NCBI RefSeq assembly: GCF_031755915.1
Contig: NC_083385.1
Coordinates: 14,095,001 to 14,159,000, forward strand
Direction of reading: 5' to 3'
DNA length: 64,000 nt
From: Ziziphus jujuba
Taxonomy: Eukaryota > Streptophyta > Magnoliopsida > Rosales > Rhamnaceae
Shown here: positions 11,226 through 21,350 of the stretch, piece after piece
Layout: each line of letters starts with the position of its first letter
Numbering within the stretch: position 1 is the stretch's first letter
Position numbers and translations under genes: made by a program
Notes under the pieces: model-generated
The model's input: only the letters and a program-made list of their open reading frames with translations
What the model was told of the DNA's origin: nothing
Databases searched by the model: none

Positions 11226-12521
11226 ATGGACCTACAATTGGTTAAAGAGGGCATTGATTTTGCCCGGAAAAGAAAGAATTGGGTGTTTGCTCTGGCCGCT
11301 TTGGGCTTCACTGGTTACGGTTTCTATAAGGTTTATCACTTGCCTTCCGTAGCTCGGAAAAGAAAAAGAATTTTCAACTTGTTGGGCGTTTTAATTTCTA
11401 TAGCCGAAGCAGCCTCAGACTCTGCGGAGTCAATTGGGATTGTTTCCAAAGATTTGAAGGAGTTTCTGCAGTCTGACTCCGACCAAATTCCAACTAGTTT
11501 GAGACAGATTTCGAAAATCACAAGGTCGGATGAGTTCTCGGAGTCATTGATCAGGGTCACACAAGCCGTAACCTCGGGAATGTTGCGGGGTCATCAATCA
11601 GAGACGAGGAGTGATGGTAGAAATGAAAGTTCTACCACCAATTCGAGCTTTGCAGACCGGGTTATGGACAAGCTCTTGACTACAGCAGGGTCTGGTTTTG
11701 CTTCTGTTGTAGTTGGAAGCTTTGCTAAGAACTTGGTTTTGGCTTTCTATTCAGATGGGCTATCAAGTGGGGGATCAACCTCTAACCATTCATCAAAAAC
11801 AGACCAAATTGATTCAGAAATGAATGGTGTTCCGGATTGGGTTAATGTGGTCTGTGCTGATAAGTGCAGAGAACTGATTGGTAATTGCATCCAATTGTTT
11901 GTGAGCACAGCAGTTGCTGTTTATCTAGACAAGACTATGGATATAAACACCTATGATGAGCTCTTCTCTGGGTTGACTAACCCCAAGCACGAAATGAAAG
12001 TGAGGGACATGATGGTATCGATATGTAATAATGCCGTCGAAACTCTTGTCAAAACATCCCACCAAGTATTAACAGGTCCAACATCAAATGAAAGCCCTTC
12101 GAATGTGAATTCTAATTCTTATTTGGTCATTACGGATGGCCCAAACCAAACTGAAATGGAGGACTTGAGGTATGAAGAGCCGTCTACCGGATCGGAAGCA
12201 ACGAACGACTGCGAAGAGAAGAATGAAAGTGGGTGGGTTAGTAAAGTGTCCTCAACTTTGGCTGTGCCAAGCAATAGGCGGTTAGTGCTTGATGTCACAG
12301 GAAGGGTTACATTCGAAACGGTTAGGTCGTTCCTAGAGTTTTTGGTGGAGAAACTATATGAGGGTGTGAAAAGATTCTGTAATATTGTTCATGAGGCTGT
12401 TGTTGACAAGGGCCTTGAGATTGTGAGATATGCTGCTGCGAAGTCCTCTGTTGTAGCTGCTATATGTCTGTCTCTGTGTTTGCATATATTAGGTGGTGCA
12501 TGGGTGTTGGTGCCTGCTTAA
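11226..12521 (+). CDS. PP2-A10: PHLOEM PROTEIN 2-LIKE A10-type protein, single exon
   Basis: An intronless frame of 431 aa. The N-terminus MDLQLVKEGIDFARKRKNWV followed by a hydrophobic stretch (residues ~17-34) and YHLPSVARKRKR matches the plant family named PHLOEM PROTEIN 2-LIKE A10. Other family-typical blocks are DRVMDKLLTTAGSGFASVVV, FAKNLVLAFYSDG, and CRELIGNCIQLFVSTAVAVY followed by LDKTMDINTYDELFSGLTNP. The last ~20 residues are hydrophobic (VVAAICLSLCLHILGGAWVL), so the protein probably has membrane segments near both ends. Despite the name I see no clear PP2 lectin-type Nictaba signature, and no biochemical role can be stated. The frame is open further upstream through a poly-T stretch (poly-Phe) with no ATG, so 11226 is the sensible start. 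A CT-rich leader precedes it. Confidence 0.8.
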   Translation: MDLQLVKEGIDFARKRKNWVFALAALGFTGYGFYKVYHLPSVARKRKRIFNLLGVLISIAEAASDSAESIGIVSKDLKEFLQSDSDQIPTSLRQISKITRSDEFSESLIRVTQAVTSGMLRGHQSETRSDGRNESSTTNSSFADRVMDKLLTTAGSGFASVVVGSFAKNLVLAFYSDGLSSGGSTSNHSSKTDQIDSEMNGVPDWVNVVCADKCRELIGNCIQLFVSTAVAVYLDKTMDINTYDELFSGLTNPKHEMKVRDMMVSICNNAVETLVKTSHQVLTGPTSNESPSNVNSNSYLVITDGPNQTEMEDLRYEEPSTGSEATNDCEEKNESGWVSKVSSTLAVPSNRRLVLDVTGRVTFETVRSFLEFLVEKLYEGVKRFCNIVHEAVVDKGLEIVRYAAAKSSVVAAICLSLCLHILGGAWVLVPA

Positions 12522-13114
12522 CTTGTTCAGTGTATTCTAATTTAGTAGTCCCATGGTTTAGACACCCTAAATTGTTTGCTTACCACTTCTTTGGGAGTCC
12601 ATATTTGGCTGATCTCATTGTATATAATTGTTCAAATCACCAAATTCTGTTAGAATTTAAAACCTTAAATGAAATGTTTCTCAATCTATGAAATTGAAAG
12701 CTTTTGCCATTTCTTTGCATTGATGAATTGTTGTTGGCCATATGGTGTTCATCAGAAAGATTTGTTCTTTGGCAATGGCACAAGGGTGTAGGCTTAGCCG
12801 TTATAGCCAGATCCATGGACAATATACTTGAAGAATCGTTAGTAAAAATGCTGCAGTTCAAATAGCAACATTTTGCTATTATAATGAGTTGAGCAAATGA
12901 AAGTGCATGTTGCTGATAAATACTTTGTCGATGTTTGAAGACGTAACGGATGGAGGTTCTGGTTCTTTATCTGGTAGCGGAGAGATTTCTCATAGCTCAA
13001 CTTGTCTTCATTCCTGGTACTTTCATCTTAGCAAACAATCAGAAGCTTTTGAACGATTCCGGCTTTTTTCAGTGAATTTGTTAGATGGACATTATATTAT
13101 AAATGTAAGTATAT
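12522..13114. other. Downstream region of the PP2-A10-like gene
   Basis: Probable 3'UTR and flank. An open frame at 12907-13179 with a Gly/Ser-rich start has no recognisable family and merges into the tandem repeat that follows. Confidence 0.4.
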
Positions 13115-13547
13115 ATGTAAATCATATGATGGATATTCTTTTGAATGTAAATAAAACCATCTTTACCACTGTAGGTTGATACTTTTTCTTCATTATATTT
13201 CTTATGTCTTTTGGAAATCAAGTTCTGGCTATGGAACATTGCTGTTGAGTGTTAGATTTTTATGTAAATCATAATGGATATTTCTTTTGAACGTAAATAA
13301 AATCTTTACCACTGTAGGTTGATACTATTTCTTCATTATATTTCTTATGTCTTTTGGAAATCAAGTTCTGGCTATGGAACATTGCTGTTGAGTGTTAGAT
13401 TTTTATGTAAATCATAATGGATATTTCTTTTGAACGTAAATAAAATCTTTACCACTGTAGGTTGATACTATTTCTTCATTATATTTCTTATGTCTTTTGG
13501 AAACCAAGTTCTGGCTATGGAACATAGCTGTTGAGTGTTAGATTTTT
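13115..13547 (+). repeat. Three-copy tandem repeat, ~143-147 bp unit
   Basis: Copies start at 13115, 13262 and 13405, each beginning ATGTAAATCATA. Copies 2 and 3 are nearly identical; copy 1 carries a few extra bases and substitutions. The unit contains CCACTGTAGGTTGATACT and CAAGTTCTGGCTATGGAACA. The array lies about 0.6 kb beyond the stop of the PP2-A10-like gene and contains no long ORF. Confidence 0.93.
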
Positions 13548-14670
13548 GGCAGCTCGCACTTTAAGGTGGTTGCTGCATGTAAATTTGCTTCTCATGTTGG
13601 AAGAAGTAACAGAAATCCTATGTGGAGAGATTTGCTTCTAAGTTCTAATCCGTAGAAGATTTCCACTTTTCAGAAAGGTGTTGGGACATCAGCTATCTTG
13701 GATAGTTTTTGCAACGTACACGGCTACTGCTGCTTTTTCAGTTTTGGCTTTGTTTGGAGTGGGGGTGGGTTTTCCTTATTTCGGGGCTTTTTTTCTAATC
13801 CGTTTTTCCATGTATTGGCAGCTTTTTGGATTTTTTTGGTCATTGGATTAGTTTCTTTCTTTTTGGGGCCTTTCGAATCCATGGATTATTCCCATTTCTG
13901 TTTCTTCAGCTGCCTGTCTTCTAAGTTATAAACCGATTTCAGTGTTAAGAGATTCAATTTCCACTTGGGCCATTGGTTCTCAATCTATACCCAAAAACAT
14001 AATGATAGTAATAACATAAAATAAAATAAATTCCAAAGTCCGGCTGTAGAACTGTAATGCACAGTTACTCACTATTTGCAATTTTACCTTCTCAAAACTA
14101 GAGACTTGTGACCACAACTGTAATTTAACTTGTAACTCAAGACCTAGTTAAACTTGTTTTCCTGCATATGGTTGCAAAGTGAGAACATGGGGTCACCAAG
14201 CAGACTTATTATGGAGTACAAAAGATGAGAATAAAAGGGTGCATGATATAGATTCAACTGAAATGATAATTAATGCCTGGTTTGTAAATATAAATGTTTG
14301 TGCTTTTTGATAATCAAATATAATTGTCATGAGATGTTAGTAATCTCAAATTCAATTAAAATCCTGCCACCAAATTAACAGCGGTGAACATGGCATGTAC
14401 TGTCAGCTTTAATTCTAATTTCTACATGCATTACAAAGAAAGAATTTATTATGAAATTGTAACTTGGACAGCTCTGCAATGGAGGAGTTGGAAGTAATTT
14501 CTTCAACCAAGACAGTTTATGTGATTAGTGGAAGACTCCAAGCATCAAATGCATTTGTTTTCGCATATGTCCATCTTTCTCAAGAGCTTCAAAGTAAATG
14601 AATTAGTAATAGCCCTGCTCTGACACCTTCAAGAAGCAAGCAAATTTGAGGAAATTCAACAAGATAAATG
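13548..14670. other. Intergenic region, no gene recognised
   Basis: Moderately AT-rich DNA between the tandem repeat and the 3' end of the small minus-strand gene. A T/G-rich open frame at 13698-13931 looks like chance (Phe/Gly-rich, no motif). Confidence 0.6.
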
Positions 14671-15919
14671 CTAAGTTGAGCTCGCATCAGTCTCCTTAGC
14701 AGCCTCTTCCTGAAGCTTTTTCTTCCAGTACTCATCAAGTGGGGGACCAAATATTGCTTTGCCCGAAACAACTCCAATCCTGAAAGCCAATTAATCATCA
14801 TTGAAAGTTCATAAATAATCAGATCAAGAACTCTGTAAAGTTTAAAATTGAGCAGACTAAACTAATTGTACTAGCTTTATTGATGTCCATAATCTAACAG
14901 AACGAGTAGTTGAGACATAGAAACAGTACAGTAAGGCCTTGGATTGACCTGGCATTACATTTCACAGGATACACAAAATACGAGACAGTATCTCTAACCT
15001 GAAAATCTATGCCAAAAATTGGAAAACTACTTAGTATTGCTCCCTATGGCACATCAAAAACTGAAGCAGGGAATGTGGTTTGACCAACTAAGCTATAAAT
15101 CGATGAGATGATTTGTGATTGTGTGTGTGAGCGGAATGGATGCTCAATTAAGGATAAATGCACCGGAGATAACGCTATGATATGTATGCATGTTGAAGGA
15201 TACAATACAAGACAATATGGCAATTCATGGTGGTGGAAAACCCCTGAACCAAATGAAAAACTTAAAGAGTCTATCTTAAGCAGAAGGCAAATTAAAAAGC
15301 ACAGCCAATATTGCATACCAGAGCATTTTAGGCGCCAGCATACTTTCAGATCTCCCCAGAACTTACACTATGTGATTCCCCATTCAAGAACTCAGAAGTC
15401 AGAACACAATGGCAAAGAAGGGTGATCAAGATTGAATTGTAAAAGAATGATAAACCTTTATTTGGTGAGAATTATCTCAACAATGAAGTTAAACTAGAGG
15501 GGAGTCAATACTAATATTACCAGAAATGGAAAAAAAAACTAAATTTTCATCATTTTCATCAACATTAAAAAAATTGAAAAAAAGTTTAATTACTTTCAAG
15601 GTTCTAAGAAGAACAAGGAAGAGGCTTCCCCATACTGTATATTCTAAATTAAACTATGGCTTAAAAGATAACAGTAACTCAGACTAATTATGGTTTCAGT
15701 GCCTCAAGTCATCCACCCCATATCCACTACTTTTAAAATTTTAAAATTTTATTTTCTCCAGCAAGTAATACAAGATCCCTCTTAGAGGGAAGATTCTAAT
15801 ATACCATCACATTTATCAAATTGAAGGGCAAGAATAAAAAAATAACCTTCCCATCAGAGCAGGACTCGAACCATGGCAAAACAAAATTCAAACAGAAGGA
15901 AATTTAAAACCCCCCCCCC

Positions 15920-15951
<32 letters not shown>

Positions 15952-16261
15952 AAATAAATAATAATAGAAAAACACAGTTGCTGAAAATATAAAAATAGAA
16001 TAGGTGATCGAGAAGTTAGTTGGTGGACTAAGCCTAAGTATTCTGTTAGCACCTGAGAAACAAAATTAAGGGTAAAGGGTAAAAAAAAATCCAATCTATA
16101 TGCCTTGCATTATATACACTATTATCCAGCTAACCGATGCTATAAATTTATCAGCTTAGAGTTCGTCTTATCAAAATTTATACTGAACCAAAATAAAGGG
16201 AAACTTACACGACGGCTCCAATCACCAGAGGAAACGAGAGGAATCTCTTTCGACCGAACAT
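14671..16261 (-). CDS. Small conserved-looking plant protein (53 aa), two exons
   Basis: Exon 1 is 16261-16209 and exon 2 is 14779-14671, separated by a 1429-bp intron with a perfect donor (GT/GTAAGT) and acceptor (CTTTCAG). The joined frame is 53 aa. It begins MFGRKRFLSFPLVIGAVV, continues as a hydrophobic segment of about 16-20 residues, then GKAIFGPPLDEYWKKKLQEE, and ends in a short acidic, Ser/Thr tail. One membrane span followed by a charged amphipathic tail suggests a small organellar, most likely mitochondrial, membrane protein. I believe very similar proteins occur widely in plants but cannot name the family. Upstream TGGGCY motifs, frequent in promoters of nuclear genes for mitochondrial proteins, fit this idea. 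The start is the only ATG in the exon and the frame uses the whole exon. Confidence 0.72.
14780..16208 (-). other. Intron of the 53-aa gene
   Basis: AT-rich intron of 1429 bp. It holds an unusual tract of about ten C directly followed by about twenty-five A at 15910-15944. A stretch around 15100-15425 is open on both strands but matches no family I know. No RNA gene is evident. Confidence 0.65.
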
Positions 16262-16383
16262 CTTCAAGCTCCTCGCTACGTATGTCCAAAAAAAAAAAAA
16301 AAAATCGACTTTTTTAGGACTGATAATATAATAAATAATAATAATAGTAATAAATACACGGCTATTATTTGGACAGAAGGATT

Positions 16384-16420
16384 TGGGCTAAAGCGGTGAA
16401 GCCCAATAATTTGAGGCCCA
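16384..16420 (-). promoter_or_regulatory. Cluster of TGGGCY (site II-like) motifs upstream of the 53-aa gene
   Basis: Three TGGGCY words (TGGGCT at 16384-16389, its complement AGCCCA at 16400-16405, and GGCCCA at 16415-16420) lie 123-160 bp upstream of the start codon. Such clusters are known as site II elements bound by TCP factors and are common before plant nuclear genes for mitochondrial and ribosomal proteins. Confidence 0.45.
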
Positions 16421-16973
16421 CCTTCTGAGTTTGACTCTTTATACACCCAGGTTACTCGCGTACACAAATTTTATAAAGTTATTTATTATTTTAACTTTTA
16501 CTATTGAATATATATATATATATATTTTCCAAAGATTACTTTTTTATTATTTAATTTGAACAACCCATTATCAATTGATTATTATTAGTTAAGGCATGTC
16601 ATGGTCTTGTCGTCATCCATGAACAAGAGGTGACAGAAAATGTTAAAAATATTAAAAGCAAAAGGCCAAATTTCCAATAATTTTAAAGTGAATTGAGACT
16701 ACATTTCTAATGAATTTTAAATGTTCTGAAATGTATAGTACAATTTATTAATTTATTAGGTAAAGTAAAACATCTATAAGTAAATATATATATATATATA
16801 TATATATAGACGACTATACAAAGTTATTCATTAAAGGGTTATTTATTAGTGGATAGATCAATTTACCAATAAATAACTATTTGTTAATTTAAAAAGAATT
16901 TTATATTATTTTTGAAAGATAATTTTATAAACTGTCAATTTACCAAATCTATTGAAATCTAAAATCCTTCTTA
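16421..16973. other. AT-rich intergenic DNA
   Basis: Contains (TA)n tracts at about 16507-16525 and 16785-16808. No gene recognised. Confidence 0.6.
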
Positions 16974-17330
16974 TTGAACATTTTACAAGAATGGAAAGCA
17001 TCAAATCTGCTGAGAATAATGTCTGGAAAAGCTTTCATCTCTGTAATAATGGAATCAGACAATGTTTCAATAGTTTTTTTTGGTAATAATCTTTCAATAG
17101 TTGATACTGTTTCAAGAGATGAAAGCCTTAATCAGAGGTTAAGCAATGAAGATTAGAGGTTGCGACTCTAATCTTTGATATTAGGATTTAGGAGTAACAA
17201 AAAAGAGTGTGTGCAAAGTACAAGCCATCCCAACATTAGTAAATATGTGAGCAGACTGGATTGCCACTCATTTGAATAGTTCTTTACCTCCCAGTTGGTT
17301 TTGGATTTCTCCTTGACTATTTGCAAGACA
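16974..17330 (+). pseudogene. Decayed RNase H-like (RVT_3-type) fragment
   Basis: Reading the plus strand with stops and frame breaks allowed, I see MESDNVSIV and DTVSRDESLN, then, past several stops, ADWIATHLNSSLPPSWFWIS. The order acidic-residue-plus-SDN..S, then ADWIA, then a PP..W..P ending is the usual layout of the plant RNase H-like domain found at the end of LINE reverse transcriptases and in related stand-alone genes. At least four in-frame stops make it non-functional. The 5' reverse-transcriptase part was not seen. The match is by eye only and weak over its middle third. Confidence 0.4.
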
Positions 17331-20300
17331 TTTAAATCTGGATTGACAAAACTTTGTATTGGACATTTGACAATTAATGATCTTTTTTTATTTAATTTGG
17401 GTATAAAAAGAAAAATACTATCATAGACTTTTTTCTTTGGTTCTCTTTAGAAATGATTTGAATTCAGAATTTTTCATATGTCTCTAGGCTATCTTTTTCA
17501 AAGATGTGGAATGAAAATTCGAACAATAAAAGTGATGGGTAAATCTTAATTATGTTTCCTCCTATTAAAAGGATTTGTATGAACAATTTTTTTTTTTTTT
17601 CTGACGTATAAAAATTAAACCATAGCTAAGTTTGAGGGTTTCAAAAATTTTAATTCCGAAGGCTATTCCAATTTCAATTTCAATTTCAATTTCAATCCTT
17701 TCACTGGTCAACTTTTTCAAGATTAATTCGAAAAGCGAAGATCTCATTTGCACATGAGCTGACCAATTTGTACATTTTAAAGATTCGAAGACCAAAGAAT
17801 TTACAAAGAGAAAAAAATTAAAGTTAAAAGAATAAAAAACACGGCAAAGAATTCAAAGAAATGAGATTGTCAGAGATATTTCGTGACTAAAATCAATCAA
17901 AAATGTCAAAACGCGGTGCTTTCTTGCATTTATCATCTGTAAGTTGATATATATTTATATAAATACACACACACACTCTATAAACATATATATATATATT
18001 ATATACACAGCATCTTGAATAAGGGTTGCCAACGCATGTTAACATATATACTCTTTCTTTCCTTTCATAAAAAAAATTTACTTTTTTCTTTTATGAATAT
18101 ATATACATACTAAAGAAAGTTAATTAATGCACTAACTTGATAGGTGAGGCTAAGATGCTGCAGTGTGAAAAAGCTTGATATCTGACAAGGGCACCAGACA
18201 TTATAAATGGCTAAACAATTGACCTTAATCCAAGCATATGGAATATATATATATATATATATATACAGCTTTATTATAATAAACAAGTCATCCTGATTAT
18301 ACTAGATCTCCACGTATTTTTTTATTTTTATTGATAGAATTATCTATTAATGGGTGATATCATCTATCATAGCAAAATTATATATTTATATATATATATA
18401 TATGTTTAGAAAAAGCAGAAAAGAAAAGAGTAGCTGTTGGGGCACACTGGAATGAAACAATTCTTTGAAGCTATCCTTTAGCAACAACCCAATATTGGAG
18501 TATGGGTTGGGCACAAGTTCACTGGCAAGTTGCAAATTCTTCATACAAAGGCATTGACTAGAATACGGTTTGTGAATTTGACATCCAAATTTCATTTCAC
18601 ATTCCAAACCACTCTCTCCAATCAATCTTACCCTCTTACCACAATCATATTGGCTTATATGGTAATCCAATTTAATAATAATCCTACATGCATTTTCTAA
18701 TTAATTTCCTTCATCTATAGCTATTGCCATCTTATCATCATGACCATTTTCCTATGCAAAAACTTGCATTACTACCTAATTTTTTTGCCACCATCCCAAG
18801 TATGACCCACCGACAAAGCAAGCATAACGTCATAACATATACGATCTCTTGGACTCAGATCCGAGTCTTCCACTTGTATGCTTTATATTTGGTTGGTGAT
18901 CAATTCTCAGACAATCGCTGTTAATAATATAGTCTTGGTCTGTGCACAAAATTTTTGCCAATTATGCAGCAGCCATATGACTAAACACATAAAGTTAAAA
19001 CTTAAAAGAATGCAATGGACCACCTAAAAAATTTGATCGTACATTGATAGTCAAAAGCTAGAGAGCTAATAATGTCCAGAGAAGGGACACTATGTAGGTC
19101 CAGCACCTTCACATTCTCACCTGGGTTTGCTTGTAGATTGCAGTAAAAATAATGATAATAGCAGCAAATTAAAGTAGCAGGACGATTATTGAGATGTCAG
19201 ATAATTAAACCCCAGAACCATATGTGCATGGTTTTTGGATATTGGAGAAGTTTCTATAGGATTTTATTTGCTTTTTTTTTTTTTTTTTCATGTGTCTTCT
19301 AGGTTATTACACATCATCTTTGATTCAAAAGCCTTGCAATTAAATTTGGGCTTGTCCTTCTACCTTCCAACTACTTTTTCTTTTGGCTTTTTTGTTAATT
19401 TCTCATCTTCCAACTGAAATTGCTTTAAGTTAGTTGTTCACATTGAATACTCTAAAGGCTGCAGGAGATTGAGCCAACTGAGCAATGCGGAGATTGAACT
19501 TATTTTACAGCAAGTTAATCTGCATTAATTCATTAATTTTCACCTCAATTTTTCTTCGGCTACTTAATGTAATTCATTGAATTGATAAAGCTAAAGGCTG
19601 TGAAAGGCAGATATATGTCACATGCAATACAGTTGAAAACTGATTTCCATTTGCCCTTTTGAAGAAAGCGATATGTCTGTTAAAATTAATAAGATATTCA
19701 AATTAGTGGCGCTAGCTGTATGCTTATCTTGCAACATAGTTTCAATTTCTATATAAAATATGTATTATGATAGATATCTATGTGGATAGATGTATATGTA
19801 CTACTGTTTTTTACTATTACAGTAGACTCTAAGATTGAGAAGCTATAGATCATGATAGGAAAACAAAAGGGAATAAAGGAAAAAGCTCTTTAAAGTAAGA
19901 GTTGAACTTAAGAAGGCCGTGTCCACCCTCTGACTCTTCTTCTTCACCAAACATGTCAGGATTCCATGCATTCACATACATGATTGATGAATATCAAACC
20001 CTTATTGTGATTACCCAAAAAAAAGACAAAAAAGTGTTGTAATCACCAATTACTTGAGAGCTGAGTTAACAATGGATCGGAAGCCGGGATAGATAAGGTA
20101 GAAAAAGAACCAAGTATTTTTGTACTAGGAAACTGCAATAAGTCAAGGAGAGAGGAAGTATTTTCTTTTTTCTTCTACTTTGGCCAAAGCAGGGTAGAAT
20201 GATTGTAATATATGCTTTTAAGTGTGAAGTTGACAAAAGACCTAAGTGGGAACTGAGTTACAGAGTCCAATTCTGCATTATTATTCAAATTCTGCGTTTA

Positions 20301-20881
20301 CTTCTAGAATTATCATATTGCACAGTTTCGATTTGCAATACAGGATACAAAAATTGCTTCTTTTTCACATCTAGAAAATCTAAACAAGCTCATTAAAATA
20401 ATTTAGATCATCCTTTCAGTCTTTTAAAATATTTTTAGATATAATTTTACATGATATGCCATACTGATTTTGATGTGGCCTATGTTCTTCAAAAAGATCA
20501 CATACATCTTCAAAAGTTGGAGCATACTACTGATTTTTTTTTTTTTTAAATGATAATAATAATAATAATAATAACTTAAACTATAAAATTGTATATTAAA
20601 AATATTCATAAACATCGATCCAAAGCGTAATCCTTTGAGATCTATCAGAAATATATACAGCTCAAGATCTACTACAGAATTGTATATATAGTTATTCTGT
20701 CAACTTCACAAGGTCATCGTCAGACATATATATTGTTTATGGTAGGATTTATCTATTTCAGTGCGAATCTAGAATAAAGTAAGATATAAACTCAAACTTT
20801 GCTAATGAAAATATAATTTTTATTATATAATTACTGATAAAGGTATTGCATAACCCAAACTAAACACAGACTTTACAAAAC
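17331..20881. other. AT-rich intergenic DNA, no gene recognised
   Basis: Includes (TA)n tracts at about 18246-18266 and 18389-18403, an imperfect CAATTT repeat near 17668-17695, and a GC-richer stretch at 18410-18760. That stretch has a 94-codon minus-strand open frame (18386-18670) with seven Cys but no signal peptide and no family I recognise. Promoter elements of unseen genes cannot be excluded. Confidence 0.5.
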
Positions 20882-21258
20882 TCAAGGTTTATTATGTTTC
20901 TGTGTATAGATATAGTCGGTATGAGCAGCCAGAGTCCTTCTCATTAAGCACTCGTCCTCTCCAATTCCTTCACAGCTTTCTTCAACCACCTCAGCTTTCT
21001 CTGCTTCAATACCCTATATATAAAAAAATAAATAAATAAAAAGAAAAAAGAAAACCCCCAAATCAAACATGTAAGAAACGAAAAAAGAATGCAAAAACGA
21101 GATTAAAAATGAAAAAAAAAAATAAAAATGAAATTTGAACCAACCTCATGTTGAGTTTTGGCTTGATCAATTGCTTGTTTGGGGACAGGGCGAGAGGCAT
21201 GGGCAAGAGAGGAGCAGAGCACCAGGGCTAAGAAAAAGAGGGCATTAAACTTGGCCAT
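20882..21258 (-). CDS. PSK: Phytosulfokine precursor, two exons
   Basis: Exon 1 is 21258-21145 and exon 2 is 21013-20882, joined through GAG/GTTGGT and TATATAG/GGT to give 81 aa. Residues 1 to ~22 form a classic signal peptide ([21 protein letters not shown]). The middle is acidic, with the family's CEGIGEDEC motif at residues 52-60. Residues 72-76 are YIYTQ, the phytosulfokine pentapeptide, preceded by the Asp that tyrosylprotein sulfotransferase needs and by the conserved LMRRTLAAH. The mature sulfated peptide is cut out by subtilases and sensed by PSK receptor kinases to promote cell growth and tune immunity. Length and the two-exon structure fit the family. A TATA box sits about 85 bp upstream of the ATG. 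The YIYTQ codons occupy 20914-20900. Confidence 0.96.
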
Positions 21259-21340
21259 ATGTCTGGCCTGGTTTAAAAGGCGTTAAAAGATTAAGAAATA
21301 GTTTGGAGATGGATGCAGAGATAAGAGCCTCAAACTGTGA

Positions 21341-21350
21341 ATTTATAGAG
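21341..21350 (-). promoter_or_regulatory. TATA box of the phytosulfokine gene
   Basis: CTCTATAAAT on the minus strand, about 85 bp before the start codon. It implies transcription starting near 21310 and a leader of roughly 50 nt. Confidence 0.6.

Noticed and set aside
15860..15880. tRNA T-arm-like GGTTCGAGTCC on the minus strand
   Set aside because: The flanking bases do not form a T stem and no anticodon arm or A-box lies at the right distance, so it is not a tRNA gene.
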